NCBI GenBank assembly: GCA_001466705.2 | Contig: LATX02000189.1 | Span: 310,001 to 374,000, forward strand | Source of the DNA: Moniliophthora roreri | Lineage: Eukaryota; Basidiomycota; Agaricomycetes; Agaricales; Marasmiaceae | Direction of reading: 5' to 3' | Length of the DNA: 64,000 bases | Shown here: piece after piece, positions 37,324 through 49,319 of the stretch | Layout: the number at the start of each line of letters is the position of its first letter | Numbering within the stretch: the stretch's first letter is position 1 | Notes under the pieces: model-generated | The model's input: the letters and a program-made list of their open reading frames with translations, nothing else | Told to the model about the DNA's origin: nothing | Databases searched by the model: none | Position numbers and translations under genes: made by a program

Positions 37324-40296
37324 ACTGTAGAAGTTGATTGGATTACTCGGCCTAGACAGTCGGAGTGAGATTCTGAGACTTGAGAGAGGGATAAGGGTAA
37401 TTGCACGGTGTGGTCTAGAGATAGTAAGATCCCTGCAGACTACCTCACATTGATACAGTTGAAACACCCGCGATATCCCAAGTGCTATTAATGTCACCAC
37501 GAAAAACGATAATCTTCTACCGCCACTGAGATGCCGAGCATACAAGAGCAAGCTGGCTTTTAAGCCGCTCTATCCGTCGACTTCTCCTGTTCCGGTTGCA
37601 ACACCCTTAATGAATTCCATAGTAATGCAAGGTTACTGTTCCTTGCCATTGTATATACCCCGTGGAGTTCCTTGAATTGCGTGCCCTGTTACAAGTACTG
37701 ATCGATCAGTACGACAGACACTTTCTGATTAGCTCTACGCCCAGCGTCAGCGGTAGGAGAAATTTGTACATACCTAGCCACCTTCAATAATTCCGTTAAA
37801 AGCGAATGATGGTTTGAGTAATGTTACCCATCCCGCTAATGCACTGCAAAATGCTGTGTTCTATCGACGGTAGTTTTACGGACTTGACGTCGAAGTGTCC
37901 ACCTAATATCCACCGAAGTGATGAGATGACTCTTCTAGACATTGGAGCATTTGACATAGACAAGTGACAACTGGACTGAGGCGATGTCTGGAAAGCGTGA
38001 TGAGTTTAGGTGAACACAGTGAGAAATGACGAAAGGAAGAAGTTTTCATTGGCTCTGACCGCAAGTCCATTTGCCCGACGAGCGTCAATATGAACGAATG
38101 GAACACATGGGACACGTTCGATGCTGGAGTAGAGTTGCTATACCTTGCATGTGGAGGAGGATAGGTGTGCCTCAATAGACTTGATGATACTGGATCCACG
38201 ACTCGAACCTTGATCAAGTTTGAACCAGAATGATTGACGCATCCTTAGTCATCAGCTTCATTGGAGGCGTCAAGCCTTGCAACGAGCTCAAAAAATGAAG
38301 AAAGTAAGCACTTCAGAATTTTACCGGATAAGTGGAACGGAAGCAAATGCAGAATCCGGCACCTGAGTGTCTGGGGTCCCACTACCGTTGGATCTCAGAT
38401 CTCTTGACGCGGGCTGCTCGGTTATTGCCGTTGTACTGGAAAGCACAACTGTGGCACCTTACGTTGAACCGTGACCTGCGGAAATTTCCAGGCGACGCTC
38501 TTGCGCTCTTGCGCATCGCTCTGATGACAATTTGAGGGTTGTTTCAATAGTGGCAATTACTCAGTGTATGTAGCTGCAAGGCTCTAAAACATACTTGCTC
38601 GAATGTCTGTTCTGCGAAAGAAGTATCCCTCACCATCCCAGATACTTCTTTTCCATTTGTACTCGCACGCAGAAATGTAGCGCTCGGAAGCCCCTCCCCG
38701 ATATTAGGTGTCGGTGAACGTTACCTGGAGACATAGTCAATGAAGCCAACTTGCATATATGTATGCAGAGACATGTACCTCGCCCTGTGAGAACACGCAA
38801 GTAGAAAAACTTCGGCGTTATACACTAGCTCTAGGCCCATCACTTTCTGGTGAACGTCTCACGATCGTAAACGATTAACCGCAAAAATGTAGGCGTTCCT
38901 GCCCAAGTCGGCAGGGCCAGTCCTATGTCGCACGCAGGGTATGTCTGCATTGCAGGTGACTCAGGTGACGACCTATGTTCAAACACCTGCAGATGTATGC
39001 AGAGTAATATTCCAAAGTCTAGATGTCAGATCCATCCGACTAGCTGAATTATGATAAACACCTACCTTCTTTGACACAGGGCAAACTTCGATTAAGTTAG
39101 GCAACATGAAATATGCTTCTCATTGAACGAACCACGGTCATTGCTCCTGTCCGAAGGCAATAGAGTCCGCAGACGCGAAGACGGCAGCATCGGAGACTCG
39201 ACAGTTCCAACTTCTTTCTACAATTGGGCAAGAACTCCGTTAAGCTATAGTGTATACTTTTTTTTTTTTTTTTACCAGAGCAGCAAGTACCTTGATATCT
39301 CGTTTCAAACGGTTTGACCGCGTATGCTCCGAGCCTACTCGCCCGATTTGACGTCACTTGTTCCTGCGCCAGCTTCCAGGTCGACTGTTGGAGAGATGGC
39401 CGTATCGACATGGATGGCCCCGGCGGACAGGTTCTCTGCGTCACCATCGTCCTGAGCCGCGGAAAGGACGCTGAGAATTACAAATTACATATGTCAGCAC
39501 ACCAATTTTATTCCTCACCCTACATAGAGTCAGGCAAACTTCACCCATCCTAGATTCCTGTTTCCTATCGAACGCACGCAACAAGTTAGCGATATCATTG
39601 AAACATCATACCATGATTACAGTCTAGAAGAGGGATGACATATTGTTGCGGAGGAAAGGTGAAGTTTTCAGTTCAGGAACCGATATGAGATTCGGAAGCG
39701 CGAGGTGTGGAGCACTGTGGGAAGTAATTTGACCATTATCGTTAAGTCGTATCATACAACAAGAGTACATAACTCACGAGAATCGCAGACACCACAAGAA
39801 CCGTCGGTTCTAGTGACCCTGTATGAACGCAGGTTCAACAAAATAGGTTCTCGCTGCTCTTCCGAACCTACACACTCCGAAGAGAAGCAAAATGACAAAA
39901 ACGGCACGACTCTGCCAAACGCCTGAATAGCGCCAGCATCATTTTCCCAGAGATAAAGAGTCCCGGGATTGAATAAACTGTCGATCTGTTTCTAAGACTT
40001 TCAATCCAGAGTTACTGACGGTGATGCTTCTGGTACAGCCTGAAACGCAAGAGAATAAAGCTTCTATCATGGCTGATAGTATCCAGCTCAATACGCCTCT
40101 GTACATGTCAAGACCTCGGCGCAACTGATCAGGGTCCTGATACGTAGGTCATGAGACCGATTGACCACCTGGAATCCCCTGTTAGTCACTCGTTTCACAG
40201 CTACTTCTCTGGTACTGTCCTGATTGAATATCTGTCATGTCAGCAAGTGACTACAGGGTAGAGTAAGCACCTACAATTAGATACGGAGGCTGACCA

Positions 40297-41370
40297 TCAT
40301 CCACCGGTTGCGCCCCAAAGGCTATTGGATACCATAGCCGGCGCTATCCCGTGTTCAATGTCTTCGCTCTTCGGACGCGTAAGTTGGGGTTCCGAGGACG
40401 AACGGTCATCGTTCTTCATCCAAGAACGAGCGATATACGTAAGTCCCAGTGCAGTGACCCTGGTGCCGATCCATTGCGCAAAGGGCATACCTGGAATCAA
40501 GCGCATGACATCTTTAATATCCCAAAAATCTCGGTGATGGGTGATGCGACCCTGCTCATTGAAGGAGAGCCGCGTGATAGTATGGAGTTGAAAATGGAGA
40601 GGAGATGGCACGGTGAGAGAAGTACCTAGAACGGGCAATACTGGATGGGCTGGATGTGATGGTGACGTAGCAGAGGAAAGTAATGAGTCGGTTGACTGGG
40701 CGAATTGTGCGCTTCGCATGCTGTCGGTATGTATTCCTGGAAGGATGAGGATGTTCAGGGTATGTTCAATGATCGTCTTTCGGTGTCCATCTGGAGGTCC
40801 GAGGCAGAAGTTGAGTGTTTTGCGCTAATGGCAGACGGATATGACTAACCAAAGCCCTCGGTTTCACTAATGTCTCCAATATCAGTCCAAGCTTTCAGAG
40901 CATGGAAGAGTGGTTTGTTGATATATGACGGAAGCTCCAAGCCGAACAAGGTATAGATTACAGCAAGCGGACGAGGTATATCGATGTTGCTGAGCCGTCG
41001 TGATAACCGATATATATCTGAAAGCATTGCACGAGATGTAGTGGTTATAAAGGGATTTTCGTAGCTTGAACGCGATGTCAGAAGTCTCGATGACGGCAAC
41101 AAGACGATTTCGCTTACACTGTCCAAGGATTCAGTAATTTGGAGGATTCAAACAAGTTGGGAACGCACCAGCATTTGGTTCATAGTAACGCTCGATAGCA
41201 TCGTGCGACGATGGTCTTTCTCCATAAACGGACTGGCAGATTTCGAATGAGCTCGTGTGCATGGAAATCATCGAGAGGTTGGGGAAATTAGTGATCGGGG
41301 AATGCTGGTGGTCTTCGAATACATTGGACTGGGTATCTAGAGGCTCTGGAAATGGAATCGACGAGGCCAT
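40297..41370 (-). CDS. NTF2-like-fold (SnoaL/SigF-like) basidiomycete protein
   Basis: Exons 41370-41169, 41118 alone, 41064-40850 and 40790-40297 give 303 residues. The order AIERYYEPNA / YENPFITTTSRAMLSDIYRL is the pattern of NTF2-like proteins (a helix followed by a tyrosine-rich strand). LPVLGTSLTVPSPLHFQLH, RLSFNEQGRITHHRDFWDIK and DVMRLIPGMPFAQW match the last strands and C-terminal helix of that fold as found in many Agaricomycete hypothetical proteins. The ligand or reaction is unknown. The link between the first and third exons keeps frame only if a single T at 41118 is included, as described separately. Start is the first ATG (MASSIPFPEPLDTQ). Confidence 0.72.
41118..41118 (-). other. 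Candidate one-nucleotide exon (T)
   Basis: On the minus strand the sequence reads ...TTGGACAG T GTAAGC... Left of the T is a 50-nt intron (41168-41119, GTGCGT...ACTGAATCCTTGGACAG). Right of it is a 53-nt intron (41117-41065, GTAAGC...TTCTGACATCGCGTTCAAG). Both have good donor, branch-site-like and acceptor sequences. Exon 1 ends with one extra base (G) and the next exon begins with one (C). Only with the T between them is the frame kept, giving codon 68 as G-T-C from three exons. Confidence 0.6.
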
Positions 41371-44300
41371 AGGTACATGTACAAGGAAGGAGCGTGCAAG
41401 GTCCGTGCCGAGCAGGATGTAATGTGGAGAAAACGCACTCTTCTGCTCTACACGTGGTCGGTCTGAACTAAACCACCATCACTAGCCTCTGGCACTACTC
41501 AAGACCTCATACCGGTACTACATCCCTCTGGATCGACAATCAAGAACTCAGTCCCCCACGATTCCGCTGGTCCTTTAAACAAACACTATTCGACCGCCTC
41601 ATTATCCACGGACAACATTCTTGTTCGATTCGCACTTGTTCAATTCCCACTTACCGTTATCTAGGGTCAGCAATGTCCTCAAGGGCCTCCAGGCTCCCAC
41701 TCTTCAGATACCCACCAAATTGTATGTGCGTGTCTTATGCTGCACAGTCCAAATGTTACTCAATCATCATTTCATAGCAGTGCATACTTACCAACCTTAG
41801 GTTCAGGTTCCAAGTTTGCTGACCTAAAGATGATACCGTCGCCCTTATACTCTCTCGCTCTCTACAGCGATGCGCCTCGGCCATCTAAGATTCTAATGGT
41901 GCCTATTAGATTTACCCCATACCAGTCCCTCGATCAAAATTGACGCCCTTGCCAGCCCTGACCGACTTTCTTGGTCTGCAGGATCGCACCAGCATCCATG
42001 TGTACCCGCTCTTTCTTTGTGCCATCTCATTCAAACGTTCTCCGGATATCACATACCATTGGCTAGATGACAGGTTTCTCCCGCCTCTGGGCGTACAAGC
42101 GATGTCATTCAACAAAACCACATGCTTGACCTTCTCACCCAATTCTATTCCGCATGACTTGACAGCGCTATTGATCCTCCATCAGTGGCTGCGTCTCGTC
42201 TCTCCTTCTGGCCGCCTCTAGCTTCGCAACGGCTATGCGGTAGATTTACCCCATCCCGAATACCATCTTCGCCTTGTGGTCGTCGCTGCTACCGCACATT
42301 TGGGTTTTATCGTACCCTAGATGTGCCAGCACATTGCTCGACCCCTGAGATTGCATTGCATCTCTTCGCTCAATTCGAGATCTCAGAGGCGCAGGACTCA
42401 GAGGTGTAACGTTTATTAGGTGCGAAAGTTCTTTGTCTCTGCCGTGTAACCGAATAATTAGGAACTTCCAGGCATCGTAATAGACATGACGATCTTGACT
42501 TGGACTCTGCCTTGCACAATGAAGAAGCTGAGTGTCAAGATACGTGCCTCTTCGGGATTCCGTTACTACGGCCATTGTGAACTGAACCAGGCTCTCAGTT
42601 CACTAGGGTACCTCCCACGACTGACATATGTGGATCTTCAGAGCTGTCGATAGCGAACAAACAACACACGACACTTTGCGACAACGTAGATACAGTGCGG
42701 GGGTTTGGTGGGGCTTCGGTTTGAATTCCGCCCTGCATTAGACTCATCTGGTGTTTCGAGACTTGAATATACTCAAAATATTGTGTAGAGGTCGAGATTC
42801 AGCCTACAGCACATTGACCCCCCGTCTACGAAGCCTGCCAGTCGACCACTCATGACCACCCATCAACACTCTTGTCGTGCGCCGCAGACACTTGAATTTC
42901 AGCTTTCGAGACAAGAAACGAACGATATCGGTTACGTCAGAATCACCATGCCGAAGAGTCATTGTTCCTCCTCGATTTCCGTACTTTTCAAAGTGCACAG
43001 GTAACATGTTCAGCCTCTGGATTTGACGCATGGGTTGGTGCTTCAGAAGTTTGAGACAGGTTCTATTACCATTTTACGAAGCATAGTGAGTTATTGACAA
43101 GTTATTAAGCTCCTCCCTCATTTCTTCAACAGTTTACGTAGATAACAAGGCTGTTATGCGGCCTTTAATCCACAGCAGCATAGCATGGCAATCTATTCCC
43201 GATCCGAAATAAGGGTTATTTCGTGAGATCTCGGAAAATGAGAGGCGCAATTTGCGTGGGTATTGTGGTCCTCGATATGATCCTTCCGGCTTGGGAGTAT
43301 GCAGAATAGGTGTAACACGCGGCCAATTCGCAAATGTGGCGTGTTGCGATGCACTTGGACGTTCAGCGCTGTACTGTGGAAGTAAAGAGAAAACGCTGGA
43401 AAACTACCTCTACTGAAGATGTCATTTGCAGCGGCATGGGCGCTCTGAACGCTCGTTATCGGATTGCGGGCGCTCTCGAACGAGCGGTGAAAGTCCTGTG
43501 ATCATTGGTCGAACAGAGTGGCATTGAGCGTGGTAGGAAGTCGTGTAGTAACTCGTTACTCACGGCACGGGTGAGTATCTTCCTAAATTCTTCAAGGATA
43601 GCGGAACGCTGGAGGTCTGATTTGATCCTTATATCAACACACGGACCGATTCAACACAGGGCATGGTGTAAAGGACATTTGGATGAAAGCCACTCTAGGT
43701 GGACTCCCATGGTCACCGACCCGCACACCATTCTACCCTTCCTTACACGCTTTCATTGTACCATTTCGTACCCCATGTCATCATCGGAAGTTTCGGCAAA
43801 GTGAAGGACCGGCTGACTTACCCCTTCCCCCTCCCAATGCAGAAAGAGCGCAGTCGTATGAGCCAGGTCGAACGCTCTTGGAGATACCCTGAAACACGTT
43901 AGCTGAAAAGAGTACGTCGTTTGCCGCCATCGGAGTTTTGCCAGGGTCAACTGTTGCGATTGTGGATCCTGCCAGATATGTGTTCCTGTGACGAAGTGCT
44001 TCCGGGGCCCCGAACCGACTGACGTTTTTGCGTCGGCTTCAGACCCTGAATTATCGAGGGGATTAAGCGGAATCTGTGACTTCTGTGCTCAAGAAAGTTC
44101 GACTCAATCGGAGAGGGAGATTTGTATTACTGTTATGGGACCCTCAAGGTATATTGGAGTGGCTTGGTCCTATGAGCGAGCTAACGAAGACGAGGATAGA
44201 TTCCGAACAGCATTACTCCTTTGCTATACTCGAACCTACGAAAGGTAATTATGAAAACCGAGGACTGACATAGGTATGCCAAATTTTACAGATAACCCAT

Positions 44301-47300
44301 TCAAGGATTAATATCTGACTCCAACGGTCGTGCTTGGGTCGGGCCTGTTTCTCGTGACATTCAAACTATATTGTTGAACTTTACAGCTTGCTAGTAGCGC
44401 TGCTTAGGCTTGTAGGCATGGTTATCAAAGCTCTTTACGGTCTACCGTGGAAACGGAGGAATGAAGACGGTAGAATGACGGCAATTGGGGAGGAGTTGGA
44501 ATGCACAGTCCTTTTTGTGCATGTTCCCGAAGGAAATGTATAGGGTGCTGTTGCGGACATATTTGCCAACTCCTGGTACTACCTTACTTACAGACGTTTC
44601 TACCTGGAACAACGCAGATACCTTATCATTCGTACATTGGTACGATGACCCTAGAATATGACGTTTTCCTGTATTCGTATGTGTGCTGTTTTGCATGTCA
44701 ACTCCTTTGGTTCGGTGATCAGACCGGCGCGGGGATGTCGCGATGTGGTCCATTTCAATTCTGCGAGTAAACGAGTGTAACTCGTCGTGCAGACAGCAAA
44801 ATGGACATGCTTCAGAAGGTCAAGCTATTACATTGTTTGCTTGACATTATACACCAATTATGGTGGCTATTTCCTTGCTCTCAGCGCTCCTAGCCTCCAC
44901 GTACGACATGACATTGGTTTACCATTCTTTCTCGAGCCTCGTGCTGAAGATCAATAAGGGATTTCACTTCAACTTCAACTTTACGTCCGCTGAATAGGGA
45001 ACCGAAGAACAACACCCTCGTCGCAACCAACGCTACAAATTTGGAATAGGAGTATATACACCTCAAGCGAAATGACTCGAAAAGGGAGAGGCGTTTTCTC
45101 TTCTTGACTCGGACCGTTATGTGTACGAAGTGCCACGTCGTAGAGCAGTAAGGCTGATGGGAGATGAGTTGCGTCGGATACGTGATGCCATGTCACTCTC
45201 ACAGTGTCCTCAGGCTGCCGACCAATATTGCTCATGGTATGTAGCGGCGGAAGGCGGGATGCTTGGCATATCCATGTGGTTCTTTCTGTTTTAATTAGTA
45301 CATGTCTCAATGTAGACTGGTTTCTGTATTACTTACTCGTTATAGGTGACTAGATGTTCATGAATTGAAGGATCCACCGTTCCTCGTTTCCCACATGAAT
45401 TCAGTCCAATGCTGCCAAAGAGGGTATCAGAGGTGTCGCGGGTCCCCGTTCCAATCTTCATGGAAGCTTTCGATTGTCTTTGGGCTGTCGTTGACCTACG
45501 AGTCACGAAACTGAGCTGCCGAGATATGCATCTACCGAACAGAGTTTAGGTTTAGCACATAACGACCTCTATCCCGGTTATACTTCATAGGCAGACAGCA
45601 GAACGGAAACCAGAGTCCAGGTGAGAACTTGTATGGGACAAGAAAACCCCATCAGGAGTTTCCGAGGAGATGCGGGACAATCACTCGAAAGATCGACTCT
45701 CAGTAACAATGCATCGTAATGCCGAATGCAGGTTACTCGATGTTCCACTCATAAAATGGCATCCAAGCGACAGAATCCATTCTAGAAAGTGGAAAGGCAA
45801 TTAGCTATGGGTTCGGAAGTATTTCGGAGGACACTCTGAGCCAGCGTCCCTGCACATCGTATTGCAACACCACAAGCGATGTTCTCAACAGTGCATTAGT
45901 CCGCTCGGCGGTGGGGAATGAGTTCTATGAAGACTCGCCAGCTCACCTTCCAGGGTCACCTCCGTATGCAATAGGCCACTAAGTGCCGGTGAACCACGAT
46001 TGTCTTTGAAGAAAGGTTTGTTTGAATTGACTATACGGCAACATATCTGAGTTGTTACCCTGAACTTCCAATTTTCATCGGTGTTTCTAAAACCCGTGAA
46101 ATAGAGTCGGTTGAATGGTAAGTGTCTGATGAGTGTCCAGATTTTCAGAAAGCACAGCAAAGAGCGGGACAATAGGAGTTGGCAAGATCTGAGAAAAGTA
46201 TGAATACTAGTATCTCTAGCGAGACGAAGACTCACTTGAACCTTAAACTGGCTTGAACATAGTTCAGAGATTGGATGATACTAGATGCACCCCGTACTTG
46301 CACTGGAAGCGTGTAACCAGAGAGCAGCCTTCATGAGTGATAAGAAAGAAGTAACGGAAATTGCCGAAGAGCGGTGAACTGGTTACGGTCTACCGCAGCT
46401 CCGAGTCCTATTCGCACTGACCATCACAACAATCTATGTACTCATGTCACTCGTTGAATTGCGCGAGAAGAACCGCGGAGAGCCATGATATCACTGGCCG
46501 TCTGGACCTTCGCAAATTCAGACACTGAGGCGAATGCGTAGTCGAGTGGTTTTGGAAGAGGAAGAGGAATCAGGTGCGCCAGCTAGTACTCATCTCCAGT
46601 CACCTCAGTCTCATTCCTGTCATCTAAGAATATCCGATCAATTCTGCGACTTTACTCGTTGAACCAATCTCCTCGAATTCTCTCAAAAACCATAGCTATC
46701 CCTGCTTTTCTCCCTGCTTTCTCTCTGTTCACCCTATGTCACGTTCCTGACCTGCCCGCAAAAATCTACAAGATATGATCCCTCAAATCAAGAGACTCAA
46801 ATCAATCTATGCGCCTGATTTTCCGGAGCTTTTAAATGAGATTCAGATTCGCGATGGGAGCATTCATACGTCAGCGGTCAGCTTGCATAGATCTCTCGGT
46901 GCACTGAATCTGATAGTCCTGCATGCTTCCAGAATGTCTCTGTTTGCCAACCTGTTACCCCATGTTTGAGAAGCACGAATTGCGGGACCGGTAACGATTT
47001 TTACATTCGTTCAGATGCGATTCTACAAGACACTACATCAGGCACACCTGAAAATATCTGTCGGTCCTAAGATATGTTACCCCAAGGTGGTAATGATACG
47101 GGTGCCTAACATGAGAAAAGTGTATTGACTAGGAAGGCTGGGGCGAAAGAGCAGATATATACCATGAATATCCCCGTAGTGTCGAAGTCAGCACCTGTTC
47201 AGGTCGGGGTGCATGGTACCGAGCTATCGTTATATGACGGATTTCCGCAATTGTGCAGAAGCCACAGTGTATAGCTGGTGTATAGTATTTAAACAAGTCC

Positions 47301-47689
47301 TATAGAAGGATATCGTCGATGTCCTGTGGATTGAAGCCGTCACGGCGCTTCCAAGTCACTCTTCCTCTACAACACTCTAGAGTCTACAACAACACTCAGT
47401 GGCACTCACTATCATCTCTTCGGGACTCTTGTATCATACCGAACGTGTAGGCCGACTGGAGATAAGGAAACCCATTATTAGTAGCAACCAGTCCCTGACC
47501 AGTCCTCAAGACCTGACAACCGCGAGTTCTCTCTTTCAACTACAAAAGGATCTTATTGTCATTAACCAACCTTTGTTCTTTCTTCTATCACTCAAATAAT
47601 CACTTGTCATCTGCAGTAATCTTTCTCTCATTCCTCATTCTTTGCCTTAAACATCGTTGACTTCCAGTACTCGAATCACCTTTCCAACC
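41371..47689. other. 6.3-kb region without a supported gene
   Basis: Many short overlapping open frames, none with a recognised domain, Kozak-like start and intron partners together. The last few hundred bases before 47,690 are pyrimidine-rich and act presumably as the promoter of the next gene. No RNA gene or strong repeat was noticed. Confidence 0.4.
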
Positions 47690-48883
47690 ATGGCTCCGAC
47701 CACTCGTCCGAATTCGAAGCTCAACACACCGGTGAAAAACAGTACTCCAGCGAAGGATTCGAGCTCCACGGAAGGCGAAAGGACACCTACTCCAAGTCGC
47801 AAAGTACCTCGTTGCTCCAAATGCCAGCGGCCAAGGGCTGGCCACCCACGTTCTGGGTGCCCGTTCACCGATAATAACACCACCGACGATGACACTGCTA
47901 CGCCGGTCACGAATGTCACGGAGACTCTTAGGTCCATGATTATTTCGAAATCTGACGTTCTCGGTGCCAGCGACGACCAAGAGACAGACGCGGATGAGTT
48001 GGATATTGTTCTCGCCGCTCGACCAAAGGCTCGAAGGTCCACTAGCAGACGTTCCCTGACGGGCAGGCCAGCACCAGCGGAGGATTTTGAGATAGAAGAT
48101 ACGAAGGCGGTGATTAGGGAGAGAAGGAGGTCGGAAAGGGCGGCTAGAAAGTCACCCCCCAAGCCTGTCGACTTGGCGTCTTTGGATAGCACCTCGGCAG
48201 AGCTTGTGAGCAAGCTTTTGATTCCTAGGGCGGAAGGCACTGGGGAAGAAGCTGAGAAAGAGGCTGAAGGTCAGCAGAAGCTCGAGAAATCTGTCCATTG
48301 GGAGGATAGAGCTGGGAATGACGGGGAAGGCAGCTCGAATGGGAAGAGGAAGGATAAGAAGCCGCGGATTTCGATGCCATGCTCCTTCCATGATCCTTCT
48401 CCCTACAGTAGCACTGCTTCTTTGCAAACTGAAGGTGCCACCGCCCCAATCGACGATAAAGCTGCTGTGATCGCTTCCATTTCATCTCAAGGATCGGTCA
48501 CCTCTGTCGGCTCCGACCTGACCCCGACAGCCAAACCATTATCCTGCACGATGTCCATGGAAGAACGCCACTCTTTCTTGGAAAAACTGAGACAATTATC
48601 GAATGTTCAGGTATATGTGCTTAACAGCGCTGACGTGAACGACATTCGACCCCCCAAGGGACTTTACACGAGGTTGATTCCTGCAGACGATGCTCATCCC
48701 GAGGAGAATATTCTTATTGTCGGAAAGGATGAGAAGGAGACAGAGAAGCGTTACCAAATGATGAAGAATGAGAGGGAGGCGAGCTTGAGGAAGGATAAGC
48801 GAGGAAGTGGCGGCCTCAAGGCTGCTACTGGAGGTGCATTGGTCGGCGCAGTTGCCGCGTTTGCAGGCCTCGCATACACTTGA
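47690..48883 (+). CDS. Conserved-looking basidiomycete protein with a C-x2-C-x6-H-x4-C motif
   Basis: A single exon of 397 residues; the ATG at 47,690 (ACCATGGCT) is a strong start. After a Ser/Thr/Pro-rich N-terminus comes RCSKCQRPRAGHPRSGCPF, a zinc-knuckle-like motif (C-x2-C-x6-H-x4-C) near residue 45. The centre is charged and disordered (ERRRSERAARKSPPKP). A folded-looking segment near the C-terminus (FLEKLRQLSNVQVYVLNSAD, LYTRLIPADD, ILIVGKDEKETEKRY) is followed by a Gly/Ala hydrophobic end (AATGGALVGAVAAFAGLAYT) that could insert in a membrane. I do not know its function. Confidence 0.75.
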   Translation: MAPTTRPNSKLNTPVKNSTPAKDSSSTEGERTPTPSRKVPRCSKCQRPRAGHPRSGCPFTDNNTTDDDTATPVTNVTETLRSMIISKSDVLGASDDQETDADELDIVLAARPKARRSTSRRSLTGRPAPAEDFEIEDTKAVIRERRRSERAARKSPPKPVDLASLDSTSAELVSKLLIPRAEGTGEEAEKEAEGQQKLEKSVHWEDRAGNDGEGSSNGKRKDKKPRISMPCSFHDPSPYSSTASLQTEGATAPIDDKAAVIASISSQGSVTSVGSDLTPTAKPLSCTMSMEERHSFLEKLRQLSNVQVYVLNSADVNDIRPPKGLYTRLIPADDAHPEENILIVGKDEKETEKRYQMMKNEREASLRKDKRGSGGLKAATGGALVGAVAAFAGLAYT

Positions 48884-49319
48884 GTCTCAACGCTTATTCA
48901 AAGCTTAATGCTCGCATGGATATTCAAACAGGCTGTCTCTGCATTATCATGATACCCTCACCTCTTCTCGGGAACGTCTGGCAACCCGGTGGAGATTACC
49001 GCGTGTTTCGAGGATTCGGGGTCTTGAAACCTCCGCTCCGGCCCTCGTCCAGTCATAATTGTATTGTTTGAAACCTCCTTTCCCTCTTGTCTCCAGTCTC
49101 CAGTCATGGTTTCTTGGACTATCTGTAGCTATGCCTATCGTCTTGATCCATGTACTATAATATTGTAAAAAGCGGAGCAAATGGACTTGTGTTGCAGTGT
49201 GTTTGTTTACAAGGCTATTGGAGTTTGGGTGATGTGATGTAGCGGCTGGATTCCTTTTCTTGCCCATTCTGAACGAGTTCAACGAACCCCCGACCAAGAA
49301 CCGCAGCCATCGTATAGCG
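48884..49319. other. Intergenic, 436 bp
   Basis: Between two tandem plus-strand genes. Nothing recognisable beyond expected 3' and 5' untranslated sequence. Confidence 0.4.

Larger units (their letters stand above)
30434..40296. other. 9.9-kb gene-poor region
   Basis: Contains homopolymers, a TCA repeat near 30,970-30,995, CT tracts, a 13-bp minisatellite and a palindrome (TGATGCATGCATCA, 36,172-36,185). The open frames are short, overlap on both strands and carry no recognised domain. A minus-strand frame of 95 codons at 34,504-34,791 reads plausibly (SSKVFVYVGTADVAKDDGG) but finds no partner exons. I do not support any gene. Confidence 0.4.

Noticed and set aside
38161..38220. GGTTCGAGTC on the minus strand, like a tRNA T-loop
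   Set aside because: The flanking bases do not form the T-stem, and no anticodon arm or acceptor stem can be drawn.
47600..48240. Long minus-strand open frame opposite the gene at 47,690
   Set aside because: Mirror of a Ser/Arg-rich coding exon; the plus-strand frame has the better start context, a zinc-knuckle-like motif and a full-length reading frame.
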